In this document: piece after piece, positions 24,730 to 33,432 of the stretch
Layout: the number at the start of each line of letters is the position of its first letter
Numbering within the stretch: the stretch's first letter is position 1
Assembly (NCBI GenBank): GCA_016929905.1
Contig: JAFGHX010000034.1
Coordinates: forward strand, 1 to 33,609
Length of the DNA stretch: 33,609 bases
Source of the DNA: Kiritimatiellia bacterium
GTDB taxonomy: Bacteria > Verrucomicrobiota > Kiritimatiellia > JAFGHX01
Reading direction: 5' to 3'
Notes under the pieces: model-generated
Databases searched by the model: none
Seen by the model: only the letters and a program-made list of their open reading frames with translations
Told to the model about the DNA's origin: nothing
Position numbers and translations under genes: made by a program

Positions 24730-25803
24730 ATGAAAGAAGCCAGTCTGAGCCTATCGGACATTGCGAAAGCCGCGGGCGTGTCGACCACGACGGCGCACCG
24801 GGCTTTGGCGGGCAAAGGCCGTATCAGCCGCGCGACACGGCGCCGCGTGAGCAAGGTGGCCGAACGGCTCGGGTACCGTCCGAACCTGATTGCGCGCAGT
24901 CTGCGCGCCCGGCGCACCGCGACGCTGGGTGTGGTGGTGGATGCGCTGGACAGTTCATTCTATGCGCACGTTGTGGAGGGGATTGACGACGTGGCGCAGG
25001 CGCAGGAATACGCGGTGCTGCTGGCGTGTTCGCACGGTGTACCGGAGCGCGAACGCCGGCTGCTGGAGCTGCTGCTGGCGAAGCGTGTCGACGGGCTGAT
25101 CGTCCAGCCGGCGGGGACGACGGAGAACGCGGCCTACTACACGGCCCTGTTGGAGCAGGCGGTGCCTGTGGCATTTGCGGACCGATACCTGCCGGGCGTA
25201 CATGCGGATTCGGTCTGTACAGACAACGTGCTGGGCGGCTATCTCGCGGGCCGGCACCTGGCGCAGCTTGGCCGCCGCGCGATTGTCCTGGTGGCGCCGT
25301 CCGCGCGGGAAGGCGCAACGACGTCGCTCCGGGAACGCATGCAGGGCTTCGCCAGAGCGCTGGAAGACCAAGGCGTGCCGGCGGCGCGTGTGCTCGGCAC
25401 CGATCTGCCCGCTGATCTGTCCCGGCAAGAACGTGCTCGCCGGGCGGTGCACGCGCACCTGGCATCGAACAAGACGGCGGACGGCCTCTTTGCGGTGCAG
25501 GACGGATTGGCGGTCGGCGCGCTGCAGGCGCTGCGTGAGGCCGGCGCAAAGGTCCCCGGCGCCGTCTCGGTGGTCGGGTTCGACGACGAGGACCTGTGCG
25601 CCTACACGCACCCGCCGCTGACGACGATCCATCAGCCCATGCGCGAGATCGGCGCGACGGCCGCCCGGCTGGTCCTGCGCCGGCTGCAAGAGGGTTACGC
25701 CGGCCTGCCCAGCCAGCGTATCGGGCTGGAACCCCATCTCGTCGTGCGCCAATCTTGCGGCGGCGGCTCAGACGGACACAGAAGAACAGAAAGGGACGCG
25801 TGA
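24730..25803 (+). CDS. LacI/GalR-family transcriptional repressor
   Basis: A 357-residue regulator. Residues ~6-31 (LSLSDIAKAAGVSTTTAHRA, then LAGKGRIS) are the LacI helix-turn-helix, followed by the hinge region (RVAERLGYRPN-type: KVAERLGYRPNLIARSL). The rest (~60-335) is a periplasmic-binding-like sugar sensor (TLGVVVDALDSSFYAHVVEG, DGLIVQPAG, DNVLGGYLAGRHL, DGLFAVQDGLAVGALQAL, VSVVGFDDEDLCAYTHPPLT). ATG 24730 is chosen for AGGGAG 8 nt upstream and because the HTH begins at once; an in-frame start at 24619 would add 37 unrelated residues and lie inside the operator region. Its TGA overlaps the next gene's ATG (TGATG at 25801-25805), so the two are translationally coupled. It likely represses its own operon through the operators at 24571-24651, with a sugar as inducer. 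Confidence 0.93.
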   Translation: MKEASLSLSDIAKAAGVSTTTAHRALAGKGRISRATRRRVSKVAERLGYRPNLIARSLRARRTATLGVVVDALDSSFYAHVVEGIDDVAQAQEYAVLLACSHGVPERERRLLELLLAKRVDGLIVQPAGTTENAAYYTALLEQAVPVAFADRYLPGVHADSVCTDNVLGGYLAGRHLAQLGRRAIVLVAPSAREGATTSLRERMQGFARALEDQGVPAARVLGTDLPADLSRQERARRAVHAHLASNKTADGLFAVQDGLAVGALQALREAGAKVPGAVSVVGFDDEDLCAYTHPPLTTIHQPMREIGATAARLVLRRLQEGYAGLPSQRIGLEPHLVVRQSCGGGSDGHRRTERDA

Positions 25804-27872
25804 TGTCGCGCAAGTACAAGGATTCCTACCGGGGTTATCTCATCGATCACCACTCGCCCGACCCGCCGATCCAGCCGCTGGACAAACTGGACGTGGGCGA
25901 GTGGGAAACGCGCCTGAAGCGCGCGCGCGTGAACTGCATGCTCACCTACTGCAAGGACCACTACGGGGTCACCTACTACGACACGAAGGTCGGCCGCAAA
26001 CATCCCGGGCTGAAAACCGATTTCATTGCGGAGCTGGCCGCGATGATGAAGCGGCTGGATATTGAGTTCTGGGCCTACTACAGCCTCGGCTTCGATCTAT
26101 GGGCGGCGAAGACACACCCCGACTGGGCGGCCAGAGACGAAGAGGGCAACGTGCGCCGGCACGGGAGCAAGTGGCCCCACTGCTGCGGCAACACGGGCTA
26201 CCGCGACTACATGCTGGCGCAGTTGGAAGAAATCCTGGCCTACGAACCCGACAGCCTCTTCCTCGACATTGTCCACACGCCGCTGTGCTACTGCCGGGAT
26301 TGCCGGCGCCTGTTCCGCGCGCGGTACGGTTTCGACTTGCCGAAAGGCGAAGAGAAGGCCGAGAAATGGCGGACCCTGCGCGACTGGTACGACGAGGTGC
26401 TGCAGTACGATCTGTTCCGGGCCATCCGCGAACACGTACGCCGGATAGACCGCACCGTGCCGATGAGTATGAACGGAAGCCACCTGCGCCACACGCGAAA
26501 GGTGCAGGAACTGATGGACTGGACCTATGCCGAACCGTGGGCGGGAAATTTCGTTTCGGCCGGCTTCGCGCGCGGCACGGGGGTCGCTCCGCAGCTTGGG
26601 CCGGGCGGCGTCTCGCAGGTGTACAACCCCTACCCGTCCAGCGTGTTCGTGGCCGAGATCGCGGCCATCGCGGCACAAGGCGTGCGGCCGTTCCTCTTTT
26701 CCGGCAGCCTCAAGCCGGACGGCTCGCTCGACGGTCTCGAATTCGAGGAAATCGGCGCGGCGTTTCGCGAAGTGGAAAAGTCCGAGCCGCTCCTGAAGAA
26801 CCGCGACGCCGTTCGGGAGGTGGGCATCTTCTACTCGGAGCCCAGCCGCCTGTACGGGCTCGACCGGATCGGGTTCGAAGCCGGCAGTCCGGGCCTGTTC
26901 GACGAGACGGCCTACACCGACGCCATCGCGGGCGCGATTAACGCGGCGGCCGTGACGAAGTATCCGTGGGACGTCATCCCCGACTGGAAGCTGACCGGGA
27001 AGGAACTGGCGGGCTACAAGGCGCTGGTTCTGCCCAACGCCAACGCACTCTCGGAGACGCACGCGCGGCGGATCCGGAGCTGGGTCCGCGCCGGCGGCAG
27101 CCTGCTGGCCACGTTCCGGACCGGGCTGAAGGACGAAACGGGGGAGGCGCGGCGCGACTTCGCCCTGGCGGACGTGCTCGGCATCCGCTATGCCGGGATG
27201 GACGAGACGTATGCCGGCGCGCAGGCCTACGGGAGCTATCTGGAACAGCGTGCCGGACCATTGTGGGAGGCGCTGCCGGACACCAGTCTCGCCGTCGCGC
27301 CGCCGATGGTGCAAGTCAAGCCCGGCACGGCGCAGGTACTGGCGACGCACACCCTGCCCGCCTGCAAGGTGACGGCGGACTGCTGGGTAAACTGGTGGCC
27401 GCCGCCGCCGGCGGCGAAGACCGATTGGCCTGCGGTGACGCTGAACCGGTTCGGAAGAGGGCTGGCCATGTATGTCGGGTTCGACCTGTTCACCATGTTA
27501 CGCGGGCGCGGGCACGCGTTCGCGTGGGCGTGGCTGTTTCTCAAGGCCGCGCTCGAACAGGTGCTCCTGCCGAAACCCGGTATGCGAATCGTGACGCGTC
27601 AGGCCCGCTCGCTCGACGCGACCTTCTTCAAGGTCCGCGGCAAGCGCCAGGTACTCATCCATCTGCTCAACAATTCCGTGAAGCCGCAGAACGGCGACGT
27701 GCTGATCGTCCCCGGCGCCACGCTGGTTGTAAACGGCGGGCCGGTTCGGCCGAAAACGGCGCGCGTGATCTATCCGCGCGCCCGCAAGTTGAACATCGTT
27801 CGACGGGGCGAGGCGCTGGAGGTACGCCTGCCGTCCGTAAACATTCACACCATCGTCAGCCTGGAGGGCTGA
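25803..27872 (+). CDS. GHL6/GH42-like glycoside hydrolase with beta-galactosidase trimerisation-type domain
   Basis: A 689-residue protein. An N-terminal TIM barrel (~10-350) has the hallmarks of the GHL6/alpha-L-fucosidase-like and GH42-like proteins: a barrel strand ending SLFLDIVHT, a cysteine cluster C162-x-C164-x2-C167 (LCYCRDCRRLF) like the zinc knuckle of GH42, and TVPMSMNGS and LMDWTYAEPWAGN at later strand ends. Residues ~365-560 form a class I amidotransferase-like trimerisation-type domain (VGIFYSEPSRLYG, YKALVLPNANALS, WVRAGGSLLATF). A C-terminal beta-sandwich follows (QVLIHLLNNSVKP). It has no signal peptide, so is cytosolic. ATG 25803 overlaps the LacI stop; AAAGGGA lies upstream. 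Substrate unknown; the catalytic acids cannot be fixed without a structure alignment. It is the likely target of the LacI protein. Confidence 0.8.
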   Translation: MSRKYKDSYRGYLIDHHSPDPPIQPLDKLDVGEWETRLKRARVNCMLTYCKDHYGVTYYDTKVGRKHPGLKTDFIAELAAMMKRLDIEFWAYYSLGFDLWAAKTHPDWAARDEEGNVRRHGSKWPHCCGNTGYRDYMLAQLEEILAYEPDSLFLDIVHTPLCYCRDCRRLFRARYGFDLPKGEEKAEKWRTLRDWYDEVLQYDLFRAIREHVRRIDRTVPMSMNGSHLRHTRKVQELMDWTYAEPWAGNFVSAGFARGTGVAPQLGPGGVSQVYNPYPSSVFVAEIAAIAAQGVRPFLFSGSLKPDGSLDGLEFEEIGAAFREVEKSEPLLKNRDAVREVGIFYSEPSRLYGLDRIGFEAGSPGLFDETAYTDAIAGAINAAAVTKYPWDVIPDWKLTGKELAGYKALVLPNANALSETHARRIRSWVRAGGSLLATFRTGLKDETGEARRDFALADVLGIRYAGMDETYAGAQAYGSYLEQRAGPLWEALPDTSLAVAPPMVQVKPGTAQVLATHTLPACKVTADCWVNWWPPPPAAKTDWPAVTLNRFGRGLAMYVGFDLFTMLRGRGHAFAWAWLFLKAALEQVLLPKPGMRIVTRQARSLDATFFKVRGKRQVLIHLLNNSVKPQNGDVLIVPGATLVVNGGPVRPKTARVIYPRARKLNIVRRGEALEVRLPSVNIHTIVSLEG

Positions 27873-27876
27873 TCGC

Positions 27877-28149
27877 ATGAACTTCCTGATCGACAGCGCC
27901 CGGAACGTGAAGGAAGCGCGCGCCGGCATCCGCGTGACGAAGACGGGCAACAGGATCGAGGGCAACAACGTCACGATGAACGAGATCGGGATCGAGGTGA
28001 CCGGCACGAACAACCTCGTCGTCCGCAACAACGCCAGTGCGAACACGACGAACTACTGGATCGGCGCGGACAACAGCGTGGGCGGAATCTCGGATGTGAC
28101 CCAGGTCACGTTCACGAACACCAATCCGTGGGTCAACTTCGAGTTCTGA
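27877..28149 (+). CDS. C-terminal fragment of a right-handed beta-helix protein
   Basis: A 90-residue ORF starting 4 nt after the stop of the glycosidase, with GGAGG about 8 nt upstream of ATG 27877. Residues ~24-75 are parallel beta-helix rungs rich in N/G/T (GNRIEGNNVTMNEIGIEV, then GTNNLVVRNNASANTTNYWI). The end, TNTNPWVNFEF, resembles the conserved last residues of secreted beta-helix proteins in this group. The upstream rungs and signal peptide are missing, so it looks like the tail of a former several-hundred-residue protein now placed in the LacI operon. It could still be translated; a stable fold from so few rungs is doubtful. Its TGA abuts the stop of the convergent gene in TGATCA. 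Confidence 0.6.
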   Translation: MNFLIDSARNVKEARAGIRVTKTGNRIEGNNVTMNEIGIEVTGTNNLVVRNNASANTTNYWIGADNSVGGISDVTQVTFTNTNPWVNFEF

Positions 28150-31100
28150 TCACTCCGGCACGGCGATGCGGTAGAACAGCACGCTGTTGGTGGCGTTCTC
28201 GTCCAGGATGTTGGTGACGCTCAGCGTGGGCGGCTCGATCGTGAAGATCGTCTCCCAGTCGTTCGAGATCAGGTTCGTACACCGCTGCACCCACTGCGTG
28301 GCCTGCACGCCGCCCTGCCAGGCAAGGCGGATGTCGCCGGCGTCCACCTGCACGTCCGTCATGGCCAGCACCGAATTGCTGTCGCTCGGGTCGGTGTCGG
28401 CCGCCAACTCGTGGACGTCCTTGACAGTATCCCCGTCGGAATCGGCTTCGGCGTGAACGCACTCGTAGGCGCCCATGTCCACGCCGTTCGTTCCGTCGTT
28501 GTCGCCGTCGAGCGGGCGGCCGACGCCGTCCAGATCGAACGTGTGCTCGACCAGATTCGTACCGGTGTCGATACAGGGCGAGCCTTGCGCGAGGCGGAAA
28601 TTGCCGTTGGGCGAGTCCAGGAACTGGGGTGCCGCCGTCGTGTTGCCGGCGCCGGCGTACGACGGGGTCGTACAGGAGCACTCTATCGAGGCGACGCTGT
28701 ACCAGTTGGAGGAACTGGGCGCGATGTTATCGTAGAGAACGCTGTTCAGCACAACCGCCTGGTTGTAGACGCCCCCGCCCTGGGACGAAGCCTCATTGTG
28801 CGCGATCGTGCAGTTCCAGTTGGTCGTGTAATCCGAACAGCCGGCGCCGAGCAGCGCCGTATTGGAGACGATCAGGCAGTGCGCGGCGCCGCAGCGAAAG
28901 GACAGGCCGCCGCCTGTGTTGGAGGCGGTGTTGTCCGCAATCGTGCATTGGTGCAGTTCGCTCTGGTAGGCGCCGCCGCCCGCGTAGCGCGCCACATTCC
29001 AGTGGAAGAGAGAATGGCTGGCGAATGACCCGGCCGCGCCGCCGCCCTTGTAGGCCGAATTGCCGTAGAGCGTGCAGTCGAAGACGTCCGCCTCGTAGGC
29101 GCCGCCGCCGTCGCGGGATCCGGTGACCGTATTGTGGCTGATGACCGATTGGCGGCCCGTGCTGTAGGCGATCCCGGCCCCGTCATTGACGGACGTGTTC
29201 CACGTGACGGTACAGGTTTCGACGAGCGCGGCGCAGGCGCCGCCGCCGGACGAGGCGGTGTTGCCGGCCACCACGCAGTCCAGCAGGGTCCCCCCGTAGG
29301 CGCCGCCGCCGCGCTGATTCGCCGTATTGCCGGCGAGCATGCAGTTGGAGACAACCGCGCCGGGTGCGCACCAGACGCCGCCGCCGCTCTGTTCGTGGGT
29401 GCTGTCGCCGCTGCTCGCGGTGAACCCGTTGGTGAGCGTGCACCCGAGAAGCTGCGCGCCGTCCGCCACGTAGGCGCAGCGCACGGCATTCGTGCCCACG
29501 GGGCCCTGCCCTTCGATCACCACGCCGCCGGGCCCGTCGAGCCCGCAGACGCGCACGGGGTTCGTGATGGCGATCCGGTTCATCGCCGCCCCGTACACGG
29601 CGACTCCGCCGGCGGCGTAGACGGCATTGGTCACAAGGACCACGCCGCCAACCACGGTATTCGCCGCGATGGCGTCCTGGATGTTGGTCGCCGCGTCGGC
29701 CCAGGTCAGGAACGGGGCGACACCGTTGCCGGAGGGTGCGACATAGTTGGTGAACGCGGAGAGCACGTGCACTCTGGCCGTGGCAGCCGCGGAGCCGTCT
29801 CCGTTCCAAGCCGTGAGCACGGCGTCATAATCGCCCGGCGCGGCATAGGTGTGGTCCGCCACACAACGGTCGGCCGCGCTCTCCCCATCGCCCCACTGCC
29901 ACTCGTAGCGACTGGCCATGCCCTCGATGACGGCCTCGAATTCAAGCGGGAAACCCAGCACGGCGTTGGTGAAATCGGTTCGGATCGCAACGCAGAGCGT
30001 GCCGGTGTCGCTGCCGGCGTTGAACTCGTCACAGCCGATATCCACGATCCCGTCCAGGATCCTGGCATCCCCGTCCGGATCGGCGGCGCCGGCCATCCAG
30101 CTCAGGTTGGTGCCGGCATTGACGCAGGGCGAATTGGAGACGATGTGCGGGTTGCTGAAGCCGAGCAGGCCTGGCGCGTTGGTCATGTGCCCGCTCCCGG
30201 CCGGCAAAGGAACGGTGCAGCAGTGGCTCATGCTGTCGAGCTCGAACCAGTTGGCGCCGGAAAAAGCGGTGTTGTAGTAGACGATGCAGTTCTCGGCCGT
30301 GCCGCCGCGAACCCCGCCGCCTTCGTCGCCCGCCGAGTTGCCGGCCACCGTGCAGGACTCCAGGCCGGCATAGCCCGCGCCGCCCCCGTCCGCGTCGGCC
30401 CGGTTCTCGCTGATGAGACAGTTGCGCAGCGAGCCTTTGTAGGCGCCGCCGCCGTACGCGGCCGAATTGCCGGCAATCCGCAGGTTCTGCCCCACGCACC
30501 GGTACAGGCCGCCGCCGAGACTGCCCGCCGTATTGGCCCGCACGAAGCAGTCCACCAGCGTTCCGTCATAGGCGCCCCCGCCGTACTGCCGGGCCGAGCA
30601 GGCGGTGATGAGGCAGCCGGAGACCACGGCGTCCGGGTCGCACCACACTCCGCCGCCGCTCTGTTCACGGGTCGTGTCGCCGTCTGTGCGGGTGTACCCG
30701 TTGGTGAGCGTGAACCCGCACAACTGCGCTTTCGCGCCCACATAGGCGCCGCGCACCGCATTGCTGCCGAGCGGGCCGGCGCCTTCGATTGCCGTGAACT
30801 CCGGCCCGTTCACGCTCGTGACGACAACGGCATGAGTGAGGGCCACACGGTTGGGCATGGCGCCGTACACAGCCGCGCCGCCCAACGCATAGACGCCGTT
30901 CGTTACCAGCACCACGCCCCCGGCGGTATCGTGGGCGTCGATCGCCGCCTGGATATTGGTAGCGGCATCGGGCCATGTGGTGAACGGGGAATTGTGGCCG
31001 CCGTCAAGCGCCACGTAGTTTGTGACGCCGCCGACGATATGCACCGTGACCGTCGCCGCGACCGAACCGTCGTTGTTCCAGGCGGTCAGTTCTGCGTCGT

Positions 31101-32547
31101 AATCGCCCGCCGCGCCGTAGGGATGCTCAACGAGGCACTGGGCGAGATTGCTCTGGCCGTCGCCCCACGTCCAGGCATAGCCGCTCGCGCGCCCGTCGAT
31201 CACCGCTTCAAACTGCAGCGGGAAACCCACGACCGCGTTGGTATAGTCCACGCTGATGGCGACGGCCAACCCGCTGGTCATGCCGGCGGGCACGAATTCA
31301 TCGGCGCCGATATCGACAGTGCCGTTGTCAATCCGGGCCTCGCCGTCAATATCGGTGGCCGTCGCCATCCACCCGGCGTTCAGGCCGGTGTCGACGCAGG
31401 GCGAATTGGAGACGAGGCACGGATTGTCCAATCCGAGAATGCCGGGCGGCCCGGTGATATTGCCCGTGCCGCCGGAGTCGGGGGTCGTGCAGCAGTAGTC
31501 CAGCGCGGCATCGGACCAGTTGGCATCTTCACCCGCCGTGTTGTAGTACACGATGCTGTTGCTCGCCGCGCTGAGGTAGAGGCCGCCGCCCGTTCCGGAA
31601 GCGGTGTTCCCGACGATGGTGCAGTTCTCGAAGGTTCCGTAGGAGGCCGCGCCGCCCGTGCTCCCGGCATTTCGGATCAACAGGCTGTTCTTGACTTTAC
31701 AGGCGTGGACACCGCCACCGAAACTTGCGGAATTGCAGGCGATCACGCAGTTGCTCACGCTCGTGCATTCGAAAAGGCCGCCGCCGTACTGCGCCGAATT
31801 GCTGGTGAGGGTGCAGCCGCTGAGCGAACTCTTGGCCGCACCGCCGCCGTAGGAGCTCGCGCTGTTGCGGTCGAAGGTCGAGCCGCGCACGGTACAGTCG
31901 TAGGCGCCCGCGCCCTCGCCGGCCACGTTGGTGACAAAGGTGCAGTTCTCCACCGTACCCGAAAAGACGCCGCCGCCATATTCGTAGGCCCGATTGCCCA
32001 CAAACAGGCTGTCATACGTCGCGCCTGCGTAAACGCCGCCGCCGTGTTCCCAGGCCAAGTTCCCCGCGATGATGCAGTTGGAGAGCACGACACTGCCCAC
32101 ACAGACCGCGCCGCCGCCGTACAGGTCCAGGACCTCATCGCCGGAGAAGGTGGTGTACCCGTTCGTCAGGGTGAATCCGCTCAGGCTTGAGCCGGGGCCC
32201 AGATACACGCAGCGTGCGGCCCCGGAGCCCAGCGGGCCCTGGCCCTCGATGACGGTGAGTTCGGGCCCGGCAACGCCCTCGAGCGCGACCGACTTGTCGA
32301 CGACGAGGCGGTTCGTGAGCACGCCTCCGCCCGGCACACGCCCGCCGGTCGCGTACACGCCGTTCGTCACCTGCACCGTATCGTGGTCGGCGGCCGCATC
32401 CACGGCGTCCTGAAGGGCATGAAAGGCGGTAGCCCAGTTCGTGCCCGGCCCGTCCGACGGGCTCTCCGGCCAGACGAACCAGGTTTCAGCGCAGGCGCCC
32501 GCCGCAGCGAGCAGCAGAAGGGCGATTGTCGGGGTGCGTCGCGTCAT
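28150..32547 (-). CDS. Secreted three-module beta-helix (choice-of-anchor Q) and PKD protein
   Basis: A 1465-residue protein. A signal peptide (MTRRTPTIALLLLAAAGACA) precedes three homologous modules of about 330-420 residues. Each starts with an ALQDAVDAA/ATNIQAAIDA helix, VLVTNGVYA.GG, IEG.GP.G, and FTLTNG, and continues as parallel beta-helix rungs with GGGAY/GGGVY repeats of the POMP and choice-of-anchor Q type, ending NSPCVDTG..GWMA..DIDG.ARI..G.VDIGADEF. PKD domains separate them at ~425-510 (WTWGDGQSN) and ~848-935 (WQWGDGESA). A Ca-binding SDGDTVKDVHELAADTDPSD segment (~1366-1390) and a C-terminal beta-domain close the protein. ATG 32547 is chosen for the signal peptide; the frame stays open upstream through hisF, but that is only overlap. 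Probably an adhesin or surface-display protein; no enzyme site is recognised. Confidence 0.88.
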   Translation of the reverse strand: MTRRTPTIALLLLAAAGACAETWFVWPESPSDGPGTNWATAFHALQDAVDAAADHDTVQVTNGVYATGGRVPGGGVLTNRLVVDKSVALEGVAGPELTVIEGQGPLGSGAARCVYLGPGSSLSGFTLTNGYTTFSGDEVLDLYGGGAVCVGSVVLSNCIIAGNLAWEHGGGVYAGATYDSLFVGNRAYEYGGGVFSGTVENCTFVTNVAGEGAGAYDCTVRGSTFDRNSASSYGGGAAKSSLSGCTLTSNSAQYGGGLFECTSVSNCVIACNSASFGGGVHACKVKNSLLIRNAGSTGGAASYGTFENCTIVGNTASGTGGGLYLSAASNSIVYYNTAGEDANWSDAALDYCCTTPDSGGTGNITGPPGILGLDNPCLVSNSPCVDTGLNAGWMATATDIDGEARIDNGTVDIGADEFVPAGMTSGLAVAISVDYTNAVVGFPLQFEAVIDGRASGYAWTWGDGQSNLAQCLVEHPYGAAGDYDAELTAWNNDGSVAATVTVHIVGGVTNYVALDGGHNSPFTTWPDAATNIQAAIDAHDTAGGVVLVTNGVYALGGAAVYGAMPNRVALTHAVVVTSVNGPEFTAIEGAGPLGSNAVRGAYVGAKAQLCGFTLTNGYTRTDGDTTREQSGGGVWCDPDAVVSGCLITACSARQYGGGAYDGTLVDCFVRANTAGSLGGGLYRCVGQNLRIAGNSAAYGGGAYKGSLRNCLISENRADADGGGAGYAGLESCTVAGNSAGDEGGGVRGGTAENCIVYYNTAFSGANWFELDSMSHCCTVPLPAGSGHMTNAPGLLGFSNPHIVSNSPCVNAGTNLSWMAGAADPDGDARILDGIVDIGCDEFNAGSDTGTLCVAIRTDFTNAVLGFPLEFEAVIEGMASRYEWQWGDGESAADRCVADHTYAAPGDYDAVLTAWNGDGSAAATARVHVLSAFTNYVAPSGNGVAPFLTWADAATNIQDAIAANTVVGGVVLVTNAVYAAGGVAVYGAAMNRIAITNPVRVCGLDGPGGVVIEGQGPVGTNAVRCAYVADGAQLLGCTLTNGFTASSGDSTHEQSGGGVWCAPGAVVSNCMLAGNTANQRGGGAYGGTLLDCVVAGNTASSGGGACAALVETCTVTWNTSVNDGAGIAYSTGRQSVISHNTVTGSRDGGGAYEADVFDCTLYGNSAYKGGGAAGSFASHSLFHWNVARYAGGGAYQSELHQCTIADNTASNTGGGLSFRCGAAHCLIVSNTALLGAGCSDYTTNWNCTIAHNEASSQGGGVYNQAVVLNSVLYDNIAPSSSNWYSVASIECSCTTPSYAGAGNTTAAPQFLDSPNGNFRLAQGSPCIDTGTNLVEHTFDLDGVGRPLDGDNDGTNGVDMGAYECVHAEADSDGDTVKDVHELAADTDPSDSNSVLAMTDVQVDAGDIRLAWQGGVQATQWVQRCTNLISNDWETIFTIEPPTLSVTNILDENATNSVLFYRIAVPE

Positions 32548-32556
32548 GCGAGCTGG

Positions 32557-32585
32557 ACTGTAGCACGGAAACGCGTGCCAGGCAA
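32557..32585 (-). promoter_or_regulatory. Possible promoter before the beta-helix/PKD gene
   Basis: On the minus strand TTGCCT (32585-32580) and TACAGT (32562-32557) are spaced by 17 bp in the 53-bp gap after hisF. The -10 ends 9 nt before ATG 32547 and no Shine-Dalgarno is visible, so the transcript would be nearly leaderless. Read-through from hisF is the alternative. Confidence 0.35.
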
Positions 32586-32600
32586 TGCCAACCTGCCGGC

Positions 32601-33356
32601 TCACACAACGTCCACGCCGCGGCCCTTGAGATATTCTTTCAGCGCCGGGATCGGAATCACGCCGAAATGGAACACGGAAGCCGCGAGCAGGACGGTCGCG
32701 CCGGCTTCGACCGCGTCGTAGAAATGCGACAGCTCGCCCGCGCCGCCGGAGGCGACGACCGTCGCGCCGGTTGCCGCCTTGATCTCGCGAATGAGCGGCA
32801 GGTCGTAGCCGGTCCGCACGCCGTCGGTCGCCTTGCTCGTCGGCAGGATCGTCCGCACGCCGTAGCCGCTCGCCTTCTTCGCCCACTCGATCGCGTCGGC
32901 GCCCGTCGCCGTGCGGCCGCCGTCGATGTAGACCTCGTACCCGGACGGCAGCGTTTCGTTCGCGTCGGCATCGATCGCGACCGTCACCTTCTCGGGCCCG
33001 AACTCCCTGATCATCGCGCCGATGACGTCCGGGTTCCGGAACGCCGCGCTGCTGGTCGAGACCTTGTCGGCGCCCGCCTCCAGCACCTCGGCGGCGGATT
33101 TCACGTCGCGAATCCCGCCGCCGACGGTGAAGGGGATGGTGGCCGCCTCTGCCACCTTCCGCACGACGTCGAGCATCGTCTGCCGGTTTTCGACCGTGGC
33201 GGTGATGTCGAGCAGCGCGATTTCGTCGGCACCCGCCTCGCAGTAGGCCTTGCAGCATTCGACCGGGTCGCCCGCGTCCTTGATGTTGACGAACTTCACG
33301 CCTTTCACCACGCGCCCGTTCTGCATGTCCAGACAGGGCATGATCTTCACGCTCAT
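32601..33356 (-). CDS. hisF: Imidazole glycerol phosphate synthase cyclase subunit HisF
   Basis: A 251-residue (beta/alpha)8 barrel that, with the HisH glutaminase, forms imidazole glycerol phosphate and AICAR in histidine synthesis. The general acid/base aspartates are both present: Asp10 (MPCLDMQNGRVVKGV) and Asp129 (VAIDADAN). The phosphate-binding loops FTVGGGIRD and VASGGAGEL are intact. ATG 33356 is preceded by AGGAGGA, an ideal Shine-Dalgarno. Two segments depart from the familiar sequence: LPTSKATDGV (171-180) where TSxDRDGT is usual, and STSSAAF where a conserved Asn is normal. These may be lineage-specific or mark a paralogue serving another pathway. No other his gene is in the window; what lies to the right of 33609 is unknown. 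Confidence 0.93.
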   Translation of the reverse strand: MSVKIMPCLDMQNGRVVKGVKFVNIKDAGDPVECCKAYCEAGADEIALLDITATVENRQTMLDVVRKVAEAATIPFTVGGGIRDVKSAAEVLEAGADKVSTSSAAFRNPDVIGAMIREFGPEKVTVAIDADANETLPSGYEVYIDGGRTATGADAIEWAKKASGYGVRTILPTSKATDGVRTGYDLPLIREIKAATGATVVASGGAGELSHFYDAVEAGATVLLAASVFHFGVIPIPALKEYLKGRGVDVV

Positions 33357-33403
33357 TCGCTTCCTCCTGGTTCTGCGCCTTCCCGTTCGTTTTAGCGGGT
33401 GCG

Positions 33404-33432
33404 AGAATAGCGCGTGTATCCGACCGCGTCGA
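33404..33432 (-). promoter_or_regulatory. Possible hisF promoter
   Basis: On the minus strand TCGACG (33432-33427) and TATTCT (33409-33404) are spaced by 17 bp, each matching the sigma70 consensus at four or five positions. A leader of about 40 nt with AGGAGGA precedes ATG 33356. The remaining 177 bp to the window end show no recognisable feature. Confidence 0.35.

Noticed and set aside
29134..32190. Long plus-strand open frame (1018 codons) opposite the three-module beta-helix gene
   Set aside because: Repetitive Ala/Gly/Val/Arg composition mirrors the repeated rungs on the other strand; no signal peptide, motif or ribosome-binding site.
32548..33258. N-terminal extension of the beta-helix/PKD protein to 33258
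   Set aside because: The extra ~237 residues are the hisF sequence read in a wrong frame (Arg-rich); a signal peptide begins at the ATG at 32547.
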